Made by a program: the position numbers and the translations under genes. 64,000 bases of DNA from Motacilla alba alba (Eukaryota; Chordata; Aves; Passeriformes; Motacillidae), in the NCBI RefSeq assembly GCF_015832195.1, contig NC_052021.1, positions 3,596,001-3,660,000 on the forward strand, in the 5' to 3' direction. Of the stretch, positions 49,191-60,013 are shown piece by piece (position 1 is the first letter of the stretch; every line of letters begins with the position of its first letter). The notes beneath the pieces were generated by a model that ran no database searches, was not told the DNA's origin, and worked only from the letters and a program-made list of their open reading frames with translations.

Positions 49191-49852
49191 TACGGCATTC
49201 TAACACAGGGAGCGTGCGGTTTCAGTAAGCAGGGGCAGGCAGAGCCCTTCGGGCAGATGCCCCGGGGGGCAGGGAGGTGGCCCGGGGGCAGCCGGAGCCG
49301 CCGCGCCGGGCACAGCCGAGCCCCGGGAGCGGGGAGAGCGCCGGCGGCAGCGAGGGGCGGCTGCGAGCGGGGAAAGCCGAGCCCCGGGAGCGGGGAGAGC
49401 GCCGGCGGCAGCGAGGGGCGGCTGCGAGCGGGGAAAGCCGAGCCCCGGGAGCGGGGAGAGCGCCGGCGGCAGCGAGGGGCGGCTGCGAGCGGGGAAAGCC
49501 GAGCCCCGGGAGCGGGGAGAGCGCCGGCGGCAGCGAGGGGCGGCTGCGAGCGGGGAAAGCCGAGCTGCGAGCGGCCCGGGGCTCGGGATGGGCCGGGGCA
49601 GCCCCGCGCGGGCCGTTCCGACACCCACAGCGGGTTTGCGTCGCGCTCAGCCCAGCCACAGGGACTCGGATTCCGATCCCCTGATCGGATGCCCGGGGGC
49701 AGTGACGCCCAGCGCGAGGCGCCCGAGCGGTGACACCACCGATCCCGGGACAGGCAGCGGGGAGCGCCGGGAGACGGGCACGACGGCCGCGCCTCAAAAC
49801 AGCGCTCCCGGTCCGCCGTCGGACCGCGCGTGGGTGCTTGTCCGCCCGCTGG
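49191..49852 (+). promoter_or_regulatory. 5' module upstream of lectin copy 4
   Basis: CpG-rich, starting at the GGGAGCGTGCGGTTTCAG landmark. It contains the 61 bp repeat array and leads into the TATA-box promoter. Homologous to 56004-56482 and 62640-63118. Confidence 0.55.
49315..49565. repeat. 61 bp minisatellite, four units
   Basis: Unit starts at 49315, 49376, 49437 and 49498, essentially identical, each beginning GCCGAGCCCCGGGAGCGGGG and ending GCGAGCGGGGAAA. The homologous places upstream of copies 5 and 6 (about 56128, about 62764) and at 2813 have one unit. Since 61 is not a multiple of three, the open frames across it change frame in each unit. Confidence 0.95.
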
Positions 49853-50103
49853 TTGCGCAACACAGCCAAAATCCCTCCCACTCTGACTTCCCTATATAAA
49901 CTGCCGCTTCCCGGGCCGTGCTCACAGTTCGGTCGGCGCCGGAGCGGTGGTGGAAGCGGCAGCAGCAGCAGCACCAGCACTAGCAGCACCAGCACCAGCA
50001 GCACCAGCAGCACCAGCAGCACCAGCAGCACCAGCACCAGCAGCACCAGCAGCACCAGCACCCGGCGCGGCGGCTGCGGAGATCGGAGGCGGCTCCAGCC
50101 CAG
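49853..50103 (+). promoter_or_regulatory. TATA promoter and first noncoding exon of lectin copy 4
   Basis: TTGCGCAA at 49853-49860 is a perfect palindromic C/EBP-type site. TATATAAA at 49893-49900 is a consensus TATA box. Transcription would start near 49925. The first exon would then include the AGC/ACC repeat and end at 50103 before GTGCGACC. All three elements recur at the same spacing upstream of copies 5 and 6. Confidence 0.6.
49959..50062. repeat. AGC/ACC trinucleotide microsatellite, copy 4
   Basis: Interspersed AGC and ACC triplets (CAGCACCAG pattern), about 104 bp, 60 bp downstream of the TATA box, in the presumed 5' leader. Length differs among the three copies (104, 113 and 57 bp). 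Confidence 0.95.
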
Positions 50104-50213
50104 GTGCGACCCGTGATCGGTTGTGCCCCAGCTCGGGGCTCGCTGCGGGCGGAGGGGATCGCAGTGAGGGGCGGGGGGGTTCTGGCAAGTTCCTTGTGCC
50201 GGGTGCCCCCGTT

Positions 50214-50386
50214 CGCAGGCAGGGAGCCCCAGCGGCCGTGCCGGCGCCTGGGGTGGCCGCGCTGCAAGGCGGCGGGGCAGGGAATGTGGGGCACGATGGT
50301 CAGCAGCCCGGGGCTGCTGCTTCTCGGCCCTGGGCAGGCGGACTCCGAGCCGCAGCTGCCCTGGGCCAGCAGCAGGCGGCAGCTCC
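50214..50386 (+). repeat. D module of lectin copy 4
   Basis: As at 3974. Preceded by TTCGCAG, a possible acceptor. The right end is altered (CAGCTCCCGGTGCAGG in place of CAGCTCGCAGG), shared with copies 5 and 6. Confidence 0.65.
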
Positions 50387-50769
50387 CGGTGCAGGGGCGC
50401 GGCCGCCGCGAGCTGAGCCGTGCCAGCCGTAGAGCCTGGCCGAGCGCGGCCGGCGGCGGGAACGGCGGGGCCCGCACTTTCGGACAGGGCGGGGTCCGGT
50501 CCGCGCGGCGGGAGCGATGTCCGATGAGGACGGCGGGGTACGGTCGGACCGCGCCGGTGGCGGGTTCGGGTGAGCGGGGCCGCGCGTTGGCGTGCGGTCA
50601 GGGAGGCGCGCCCAGGCGCAGTTGGAGAGGCACAGAGCGCTTCTGCTGGCCCCGGGCACCTGGCCCGGCCCAGCCCAAGAATCCCTGCCATCATTCCCTG
50701 CACCATTCCCGGCCCCACGGCGGCTCCGGCTCCGCGGGCAGGCGGCTCCAGGAGCTCCGAGTGGGCAAA

Positions 50770-50806
50770 ATGGGAGCGAGGGAGAGGAGGCAGCTGCTGC
50801 CAGCGG
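50770..50806 (+). CDS. Candidate first coding exon of lectin copy 4, out of phase
   Basis: Identical in sequence to the copy 3 exon at 37307-37343 (ATG GGA GCG, donor GTGAAA). Joined to the copy 4 cytoplasmic exon at 51724 it is out of phase, because that exon is 386 nt rather than 390. Either it is now untranslated or another donor is used. Confidence 0.4.
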
Positions 50807-51790
50807 GTGAAATGTCTTTGCTGCCGGCTGGCAGGGAGAGGAGCAGGGAGAAAGTGGTGCCAAGGAAAGGGCAGAGAAAGAGGGACAAGGCTGGAGCGGT
50901 GGAAGGCAGCGGGGATGGCCATGGGGCAGGCGGGCATTTTGCTTTCCAGCTCTGTGGGAGGAAACCAAGAGCTGTCAAATCCCTGCAGGAAAAGAGGGCA
51001 GAAATAGCAGGTGGTGGCAATCGCTGACAATTTGGATTCATTTGATCTGCCTGACCTGCAAAGGCCAACAAACACCGAGCCCAGGCGGATGCCTGCCACG
51101 GCCCGCGTTTCGATGTGTCTTGCCCTGTCCCTCCCCTGGCTGCAGCCGCCGCCTGTTGAGAGCCCCAGAAGCCGCTTGCCAGGGGCTGCTGTTCTTCAGC
51201 AGCTTTTCTGGCGTTAGGCGCTTTTTCTTAGCGCAGTTTTTTCGGGACAGAGAAAAACCCCTGTCGGCCTCGGGCGCGCCGCGTCCGTCAGCTCCCGGCT
51301 CCGATCGCATCTTCGGGCCGAGCGGCCCGGCAGATACTGGGGCCGGTCTCACCTCCCTGCGGCCGTCCCGCCAGATATTTTCCCGCGATTGATCCCCTAA
51401 GGATCGGCTTCCCAGATGTTGAATGGAATCCCCCAGCGGCCGGCTCCTTACCAGCGATCTGCTCTCCTTGGCGGCCGGCAGGCGAGCTCCCCGCGCCAAA
51501 AGCTCTCCCACAGCCTCGGCTCAAACCCGCGGCGGCAGCGGCCGTGCCCGCTGTGTGTGCCCGGGAGCGGAGCGGCGGCGGCAGCGGAGCCCGGCGAGGC
51601 GGCTGCAGAGCCCCAGGGGCCGGGGCTGCGGGGACAGCGCAGCCGGAGCTGCCACCGCCCTGCCGAGCCTCGGGCTCCCGCAGGGCCGGCAGCAGCACTG
51701 ACCGCTCATCGTGTCCCTTGCAGGATACCTTCACCTGGGTGTAAAGCTGCTCCCGAGGCCGAGCTCCCAAAGGCTTTGCCAGCGCTCCTG

Positions 51791-53377
51791 ATGCCGCCGG
51801 GGAAAGCTGCTATTTGTTCCACGCCGAGAGATGTCGGCTGTGAGAAGGAGGAGAGTGATGTCTGCTCCATTCAAGTAGAGAATGAGCCCCCGCATCTCCA
51901 GGACGGACCGGCAGCCGGGGTTCCACTCTTGCCTGAGGCACAAGAAGCCACTCGGCACAAGCAGGGGGATGCCCCTTGTGAGCGCGCAGTGAGTGAAGAT
52001 GTGGAGAGTGGATTCTGCAGCAGGGATGGGAGTGTGAGGGAGCCCCTGGCTGCCCAGGGCACATCAGCAACCGGCAACGAACACAAAAGGGACCTCAGAA
52101 GATTCCTGGGTGAGTGCAGGGCCGCCCCTGGGGCCTCTAGGGTGGGGCCAGGGTCCCCTCCCAAGGGCAGGGCTGGCAGGTGTGTGGCTGTTTCCCGAGG
52201 TGTGGAAGAGGCCTGGTGCTCTGCTGGGCCCCATCAGTGGCTGGCAGCAAGAGCCCCAGCTGCCCCCAAGGCTGTGCAGCTCTCCTGCTGCAGCCTGTGC
52301 CCACAGCTGTGTCCCTGGCTGTGGCCAGAGCTGTGTCCCTGGCCGTGCCCAGGCTCTGGGCTCTCTGGCTGCCAGCTGAGCGAGGGCCACACTGGCTGAG
52401 GGCTCCCTGCTGTGCTCCCTGGGCAGGGGCTGAGCAGATTGCAGGGCCGGCTCTGCTTCTGGCAGCCAGCAGCTCTTTCCTGCTCCAGGTGAACGGCTCA
52501 GGCGCCATCCCGAGGGCACGGCGCTGCTGATCCTGCTGCTGCTGCTGCTGCTGCTGGCTCTGCTGGTGGCCTTGGCTGTGCTGGCAGGTAAGGCAGGGGC
52601 AGCAGCCTGGGCCCAGCCCCTCGGGGCAGAGCGGGCTCCCTGCTCCCTGCAGAGGGCAATGCTCAGACCTTCTCCTCTTGCCCCTGCAGCTCCGCAGGCT
52701 CCAGTGACAGCTGCCACTCCACAGTGTGTTCTGGGCTGTCCCTTTGACTGGATTGGGCACAAGGGGGTCTGCTACTACTTCTCAAGGGATTACGGCACCT
52801 GGGAGCAGGGTCAGGAACGCTGCTCCGAGCTGAACGCCTCCCTGGCCATTGCCAAGGATGAGGAGGCCATGGTGAGTGAGGGGCTGCGGGCGGTGCGGGC
52901 TGGCTGAGGGCAGCCTGGGGGTGCTCCTGGGCCGGGCTCGGGGCTCGTAGGGCTGGGGGTGCAGCCCCGGGCCGGGGCCTTGCAGGGAAGGAGCCCCGGC
53001 GTGCGGGGGCAGCCCCGGGCACGTGTCCCCCCGAGGGGCCGGGGCAGCTGCCACTCCTCTCTCCCGGGCAGGATTTGCTCTTCCGCCTCCGCGGGAACGG
53101 CGATTACTGGCTCGGGCTGCGCAGACGGGGCCAGCGCCTGCACTGGGGGGACGGCAGCAGCTACAGCTCCCGGTGAGTGCCGGGGAGCCGGGCAGGGCCT
53201 GGCCGGACAGGGGCACAAGGTGTTCCCCTGGCAGCCAGCGCTGCCTCTGCTCCTCCCTGCAGGGTTCCTGTCCTCGGCAATTCCGACTGCGTGTACCTGG
53301 CTGAGAAGAAATTCAGGAGTGTGATGTGCTCAAATCCACAGCCGTATGTCTGCAGCAAGGCCCAAGCTCCCCTGTGA
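51791..53377 (+). CDS. C-type lectin-like receptor (CLEC2D/CD69-like), copy 4
   Basis: Exons 51724-52109, 52489-52587, 52690-52871, 53072-53172 and 53263-53377. From the ATG at 51791 the spliced frame is 816 nt, 271 residues, with no stop. The first 19-20 bases of the cytoplasmic exon are unrelated to those of copies 1-3 and change its phase, so I start at the internal ATG present in every copy; N-terminal extension by another exon is possible. Tail of the P-P-G type, CTG-coded poly-Leu membrane segment, CTLD with C-P-F-D-W-I-G-H-K-G-V-C-Y-Y, N-A-S sequon, Y-W-L-G-L, W-G-D and C-S-N-P-Q-P-Y-V-C-S-K. All six CTLD cysteines and the stalk cysteine are present. Product as for copy 3, with its own TATA promoter. 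Confidence 0.84.
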
Positions 53378-56003
53378 CGGGGGCTGCAGAAAGGAGCTTC
53401 TCCACGCTGGGCAGTGCCAGCTTCCCCTCTCAGCGCAGCCCAGGGCTGTCCTTCCTCAGCTGCACCCTGTGCCTTGCACTGCCTCTCAGGGTCACCTCAG
53501 TGCCTGTCCATGCCCAGAGCCAGCGCTGGGCTGGGGCTGCAAAGGAAACGTCTCTGCAATCCATCCTGCCACCCATGCTGCCTGCAGGGAGTGCAGTGCC
53601 CTCATGGCGCAACAAGCTCAAATGTGTCCATGCTTACCTTAAAAACAGATCCAGCTGTCCTATTGTCAGAGGGTCAAATTGCCAAGCCTAAGAGACTTGA
53701 AGAGAGCTTTGAGGCAGAAAACATCTGGGTTTGTTGGCCATTTTCCAACCAGGTCCAGCCAGGGCCCGGCCAGAGCCCAGACCCTCACTGGGAGGGTCTC
53801 CCTCACACACCCTAAAAGCAAGTCTGTCAGTAACAGCAGCTGTGAGATGCCCCAAGCACAGCAAACTGCTGGAGTGCTCCTGTGGGAATTCCTGGGCTGT
53901 GTCTGATTGCCACGGAGCAGAAGCAGCCTTGCCCTCAGCAGCTCACAGCCCTGTCCCACAAGGATGTGCCACAAAAGGGGCGGCAAAGAGCACAGGAGCC
54001 TCAGCTCAGGTGAGGCTTTGGACAGAGCCCAGGGATCTCATCCTGGAGCTCTGAAACCACAGGAAACCATGAGCCAGCCCTGGGCCGAGGCCCAGCAGCG
54101 CTGCTGGAACAAGAGAAGGGACTCCAGGCTGAGCAGGCAGTGCAGGGAAGGGCTGCAGACAGCCTGTTCAAAGAGATGCACCTGCAGCTGGAGAGCAAAC
54201 CAGACAGAGCCCACAGGGACACGTGTCTTGTAGACAGTCACACAAAGACACGCCAAAGATTGTGAAAAGCCAGTTATAAACAAGGCAATGACACCTTATG
54301 AACAATGCCTGTTCTAAAAATCAGTGAATCCCCGTGATGGGAGCAATGGATCAGCAGGAACCGCCTCAGGAATTTGGGACAATATTCTTGCAGCATTCAT
54401 GTGTCCACAGCAGTGAAACTCTGAACAGCTCCAGTGGGTAACAGCATCCTGCAGAACAAGCAGCCACTGTCCTGTGTTAGCTGTGGGAGAGAAAACAGAA
54501 GAGATCCCAGTGACTGATCCTGTTGGGCAGTGCAGCTCTGACACCTGTGGGAGCTGGGAGAGGATCGAGGGCTCAGCAAACTGTGTCTGCTTCTGTCCAA
54601 CAGCAGGTGTTTATCAGTGCTTCATCGCTGCTGCTTCAGTTGGACCTGTCTTATCTCTAGAAGAAAACAACTACATCTTGCAATGTAGACAAACATATCT
54701 AAACAAAATTAACGTAGGAATTGAAATTAATTGCAGTGTAATTCACTGTTACATCAGTAGTATTAGAGGTACACTTAAAAGAACCTAAAGCTGACCTCTC
54801 CAATGCTGAATAAAAATAGATCTTATAAAACTGGAACAGAACATGAAATGGCTTAAAGTGAAGAAGACTGAAACTTGACCTCGTCCAAGCTCAGCAACGC
54901 TCAAACCTGACAGAAATCGACCTTGACATAAATGACTCTTAACAAAAATGACTCCACAGGGCAATAAAACATAGCATTACTCAGATCTAACTTTGCTTAA
55001 TCTTACCTGTAGCGTTTTGCCCGGGGGGTTTTGAGCTGATCTGATGAACTCTCAACCCCTCAACACTACACCCCAGAATAGCTCAGCTTTCATCGGGAGG
55101 CATAAAAGGAGCAGGAGGCTGATGTGACAGCGTCAGGAACAAAATAGGTTTAATAAAGGCAAAACAACAAACTCAAAGCGATCCAGGTGCCACAAGCTTG
55201 TGCTCCTGGTAAAGACACCTCACAAAAGCGATTTGGCTTCTTTGTTCTGTGCTTTTCTACTCAATGGCCCAGGCGGGACCTTTTGGCTTATGGCCAATTA
55301 GCTGTCCCCAAACTTGAGGTGAAGTCCCAAGGTCCTATCGGTGACTTTTCTACCGGATCACTGGGAGAAACTTCTGGGCTCTTTCCTTTTGGGGGACAGA
55401 GGAAGGTTCTGTCTCTCTGTCCATAGGGGGCACATTCCTACACCAACATTAAATCGTATTCAAATAAAACAGAACCCAACTAACAATCTATATCCTTAAA
55501 AGCTCTGGGTACTACAAAATGTAACTTATTCTGCTGTTGATTAATACCAAAAGGCACTGAGAATATTAATAAGGCAGGGTTGAAATAATGGCATGATGGA
55601 TTTACTGGAGGGATTAAAGAAGTGTGACAAATACGTTGACCCTATGCAATATAACACTGAGAAAAACTCATGGTTGTTGCAAATTTTATGGAACCATAAA
55701 TTTACTAAGACCTTTCAAAGAGCAATTTTACCAAGAGAAACAACAACGCAGAATTTGGAAACCTGTCCAACAAACCGGGAGCTTCTCAAGATTGTATTTA
55801 GTGTAATGGCATATGGGAAATGTTATCAGCATTTCTATTCAAGAAGTTAGATCGGGTTGTGCTGCACATAAAGATAATGACAATAATAATAATAATGAGG
55901 CACTGCATTTACCGCTTTGAATCTCTCCAGTAACAATTTTCAGAGGAATCAGAGTTCACGAAAAGCAGAAGATGAACGTTAGAAAAGAATTTCAGCACAT
56001 TTT
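53378..56003 (+). repeat. 3' UTR and 3'-flank module after lectin copy 4
   Basis: Near-identical to 60014-62639 (offset 6636) and closely related to 46572-49190. Contains the solo LTR at 55008-55442. No independent gene is supported; the short open frames are shared by descent only. Confidence 0.75.
55008..55442 (-). mobile_element. Solo LTR in lectin 3' flank, second copy
   Basis: Same insertion as 48195-48629 (same flanks and length, offset 6813), so it was carried by tandem duplication. Confidence 0.65.
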
Positions 56004-56742
56004 TACGGCATTCTAACACAGGGAGCGTGCGGTTTCAGTAAGCAGGGGCAGGCAGAGCCCTTCGGGCAGATGCCCCGGGGGGCAGGGAGGTGGCCCGGGG
56101 GCAGCCGGAGCCGCCGCGCCGGGCACAGCCGAGCCCCGGGAGCGGGGAGAGCGCCGGCGGCAGCGAGGGGCGGCTGCGAGCGGGGAAAGCCGAGCTGCGA
56201 GCGGCCCGGGGCTCGGGATGGGCCGGGGCAGCCCCGCGCGGGCCGTTCCGACACCCACAGCGGGTTTGCGTCGCGCTCAGCCCAGCCACAGGGACTCGGA
56301 TTCCGATCCCCTGATCGGATGCCCGGGGGCAGTGACGCCCCGTGCGAGGCGCCCGAGCGGTGACACCACCGATCCCGGGACAGGCAGCGGGGAGCGCCGG
56401 GAGACGGGCACGACGGCCGCGCCTCAAAACAGCGCTCCCGGTCCGCCGTCGGACCGCGCGTGGGTGCTTGTCCGCCCGCTGGTTGCGCAACACAGCCAAA
56501 ATCCCTCCCACTCTGACTTCCCTATATAAACTGCCGCTTCCCGGGCCGTGCTCACAGTTCGGTCGGCGCCGGAGCGGTGGTGGAAGCGGCAGCAGCAGCA
56601 GCACCAGCACTAGCAGCAGCAGCACCAGCAGCACCAGCAGCACCAGCAGCACCAGCAGCACCAGCAGCACCAGCAGCACCAGCACCAGCAGCACCAGCAC
56701 CCGGCGCGGCGGCTGCGGAGATCGGAGGCGGCTCCAGCCCAG
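56004..56742 (+). promoter_or_regulatory. 5' module, TATA promoter and first exon of lectin copy 5
   Basis: One 61 bp unit, C/EBP-type TTGCGCAA at 56483-56490, TATATAAA at 56523-56530, AGC/ACC repeat, and candidate donor after 56742. Confidence 0.6.
56589..56701. repeat. AGC/ACC trinucleotide microsatellite, copy 5
   Basis: About 113 bp, 9 bp longer than the copy 4 tract, in the presumed 5' leader. Confidence 0.95.
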
Positions 56743-56853
56743 GTGCGACCCGTGATCGGTTGTGCCCCAGCTCGGGGCTCGCTGCGGGCGGAGGGGATCG
56801 CAGTGAGGGGCGGGGGGGTTCTGGCAAGTTCCTTGTGCCGGGTGCCCCCGTTC

Positions 56854-57405
56854 GCAGGCAGGGAGCCCCAGCGGCCGTGCCGGCGCCTGGGGTGGCCGCG
56901 CTGCAAGGCGGCGGGGCAGGGAATGTGGGGCACGATGGTCAGCAGCCCGGGGCTGCTGCTTCTCGGCCCTGGGCAGGCGGACTCCGAGCCGCAGCTGCCC
57001 TGGGCCAGCAGCAGGCGGCAGCTCCCGGTGCAGGGGCGCGGCCGCCGCGAGCTGAGCCGTGCCAGCCGTAGAGCCTGGCCGAGCGCGGCCGGCGGCGGGA
57101 ACGGCGGGGCCCGCACTTTCGGACAGGGCGGGGTCCGGTCCGCGCGGCGGGAGCGATGTCCGATGAGGACGGCGGGGTACGGTCGGACCGCGCCGGTGGC
57201 GGGTTCGGGTGAGCGGGGCCGCGGGGCGGCGGGCAGGGAGGCGCGCCCAGGCGCAGTTGGAGAGGCACAGAGCGCTTCTGCTGGCCCCGGGCACCTGGCC
57301 CGGCCCAGCCCAAGAATCCCTGCCATCATTCCCTGCACCATTACCCGGCCCCACGGCGGCTCCGGCTCCGCGGGCAGGCGGCTCCAGGAGCTCCGATTGC
57401 GCAAA
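56854..57405 (+). repeat. D module and GC-rich 5' segment of lectin copy 5
   Basis: Equivalent to 50214-50769, with a small rearrangement near 57215-57240 (GCGGGGCGGCGGGCAGGG) shared with copy 6 but not copy 4. Confidence 0.65.
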
Positions 57406-57442
57406 ATGGGAGCGAGGGAGAGGAGGCAGCTGCTGCCAGCGG
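57406..57442 (+). CDS. Candidate first coding exon of lectin copy 5, out of phase
   Basis: Same as 50770-50806. The bases just before it differ (GATTGCGCAAAATGG against GAGTGGGCAAAATGG). Out of phase with the exon at 58360, as in copy 4. Confidence 0.4.
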
Positions 57443-58426
57443 GTGAAATGTCTTTGCTGCCGGCTGGCAGGGAGAGGAGCAGGGAGAAAGTGGTGCCAAG
57501 GAAAGGGCAGAGAAAGAGGGACAAGGCTGGAGCGGTGGAAGGCGGCGGGGATGGCCATGGGGCAGGCGGGCATTTTGCTTTCCAGCTCTGTGGGAGGAAA
57601 CCAAGAGCTGTCAAATCCCTGCAGGAAAAGAGGGCAGAAATAGCAGGTGGTGGCAATCGCTGACAATTTGGATTCATTTGATCTGCCTGACCTGCAAAGG
57701 CCAACAAACACCGAGCCCAGGCGGATGCCTGCCACGGCCCGCGTTTCGATGTGTCTTGCCCTGTCCCTCCCCTGGCTGCAGCCGCCGCCTGTTGAGAGCC
57801 CCAGAAGCCGCTTGCCAGGGGCTGCTGTTCTTCAGCAGCTTTTCTGGCGTTAGGCGCTTTTTCTTAGCGCAGTTTTTTCGGGACAGAGAAAAACCCCTGT
57901 CGGCCTCGGGCGCGCCGCGTCCGTCAGCTCCCGGCTCCGATCGCATCTTCGGGCCGAGCGGCCCGGCAGATACTGGGGCCGGTCTCACCTCCCTGCGGCC
58001 GTCCCGCCAGATATTTTCCCGCGATTGATCCCCTAAGGATCGGCTTCCCAGATGTTGAATGGAATCCCCCAGCGGCCGGCTCCTTACCAGCGATCTGCTC
58101 TCCTTGGCGGCCGGCAGGCGAGCTCCCCGCGCCAAAAGCTCTCCCACAGCCTCGGCTCAAACCCGCGGCGGCAGCGGCCGTGCCCGCTGTGTGTGCCCGG
58201 GAGCGGAGCGGCGGCGGCAGCGGAGCCCGGCGAGGCGGCTGCAGAGCCCCAGGGGCCGGGGCTGCGGGGACAGCGCAGCCGGAGCTGCCACCGCCCTGCC
58301 GAGACTCGGGCTCCCGCAGGGCCGGCAGCAGCACTGACCGCTCATCGTGTCCCTTGCAGGATACCTTCACCTGGGTGTAAAGCTGCTCCCGAGGCCGAGC
58401 TCCCAAAGGCTTTGCCAGCGCTCCTG

Positions 58427-60013
58427 ATGCCGCCGGGGAAAGCTGCTATTTGTTCCACGCCGAGAGATGTCGGCTGTGAGAAGGAGGAGAGTGATGTCTG
58501 CTCCATTCAAGTAGAGAATGAGCCCCCGCATCTCCAGGACGGACCGGCAGCCGGGGTTCCACTCTTGCCTGAGGCACAAGAAGCCACTCGGCACAAGCAG
58601 GGGGATGCCCCTTGTGAGCGCGCAGTGAGTGAAGATGTGGAGAGTGGATTCTGCAGCAGGGATGGGAGTGTGAGGGAGCCCCTGGCTGCCCAGGGCACAT
58701 CAGCAACCGGCAACGAACACAAAAGGGACCTCAGAAGATTCCTGGGTGAGTGCAGGGCCGCCCCTGGGGCCTCTAGGGTGGGGCCAGGGTCCCCTCCCAA
58801 GGGCAGGGCTGGCAGGTGTGTGGCTGTTTCCCGAGGTGTGGAAGAGGCCTGGTGCTCTGCTGGGCCCCATCAGTGGCTGGCAGCAAGAGCCCCAGCTGCC
58901 CCCAAGGCTGTGCAGCTCTCCTGCTGCAGCCTGTGCCCACAGCTGTGTCCCTGGCTGTGGCCAGAGCTGTGTCCCTGGCCGTGCCCAGGCTCTGGGCTCT
59001 CTGGCTGCCAGCTGAGCGAGGGCCACACTGGCTGAGGGCTCCCTGCTGTGCTCCCTGGGCAGGGGCTGAGCAGATTGCAGGGCCGGCTCTGCTTCTGGCA
59101 GCCAGCAGCTCTTTCCTGCTCCAGGTGAACGGCTCAGGCGCCATCCCGAGGGCACGGCGCTGCTGATCCTGCTGCTGCTGCTGCTGCTGCTGGCTCTGCT
59201 GGTGGCCTTGGCTGTGCTGGCAGGTAAGGCAGGGGCAGCAGCCTGGGCCCAGCCCCTCGGGGCAGAGCGGGCTCCCTGCTCCCTGCAGAGGGCAATGCTC
59301 AGACCTTCTCCTCTTGCCCCTGCAGCTCCGCAGGCTCCAGTGACAGCTGCCACTCCACAGTGTGTTCTGGGCTGTCCCTTTGACTGGATTGGGCACAAGG
59401 GGGTCTGCTACTACTTCTCAAGGGATTACGGCACCTGGGAGCAGGGTCAGGAACGCTGCTCCGAGCTGAACGCCTCCCTGGCCATTGCCAAGGATGAGGA
59501 GGCCATGGTGAGTGAGGGGCTGCGGGCGGTGCGGGCTGGCTGAGGGCAGCCTGGGGGTGCTCCTGGGCCGGGCTCGGGGCTCGTAGGGCTGGGGGTGCAG
59601 CCCCGGGCCGGGGCCTTGCAGGGAAGGAGCCCCGGCGTGCGGGGGCAGCCCCGGGCACGTGTCCCCCCGAGGGGCCGGGGCAGCTGCCACTCCTCTCTCC
59701 CGGGCAGGATTTGCTCTTCCGCCTCCGCGGGAACGGCGATTACTGGCTCGGGCTGCGCAGACGGGGCCAGCGCCTGCACTGGGGGGACGGCAGCAGCTAC
59801 AGCTCCCGGTGAGTGCCGGGGAGCCGGGCAGGGCCTGGCCGGACAGGGGCACAAGGTGTTCCCCTGGCAGCCAGCGCTGCCTCTGCTCCTCCCTGCAGGG
59901 TTCCTGTCCTCGGCAATTCCGACTGCGTGTACCTGGCTGAGAAGAAATTCAGGAGTGTGATGTGCTCAAATCCACAGCCGTATGTCTGCAGCAAGGCCCA
60001 AGCTCCCCTGTGA
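58427..60013 (+). CDS. C-type lectin-like receptor (CLEC2D/CD69-like), copy 5
   Basis: Exons 58360-58745, 59125-59223, 59326-59507, 59708-59808 and 59899-60013, each exactly 6636 bp from copy 4. From the ATG at 58427 it encodes the same 271-residue protein; I see no coding difference from copy 4 in the exons compared. The single change noticed nearby is in the upstream intron (GAGACTCGGG against GAGCCTCGGG). Domain content and start uncertainty are as for copy 4. Two identical adjacent genes would raise dosage of one receptor, or they may reflect an assembly duplication. Confidence 0.84.

Noticed and set aside
49315..50062. CRISPR-like or other regularly spaced repeat system
   Set aside because: The 61 bp units are contiguous with no spacers and the triplet tract is a simple microsatellite. 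The sequence is eukaryotic.
51416..52399. 327-codon + frame that contains the cytoplasmic exon of copy 4 (also 58052-59035)
   Set aside because: It reads through a consensus acceptor and the donor at 52110 into intron sequence. The downstream lectin exons require splicing, so only the 51724-52109 part is likely coding.
49222..57735. Minus-strand open frames of 625 and 566 codons over 49222-51099 and 56035-57735
   Set aside because: They run through the minisatellite, the triplet repeat, the TATA promoter and the D module of the lectin 5' region. High GC removes stops. The two frames differ by repeat number, and no domain is visible.
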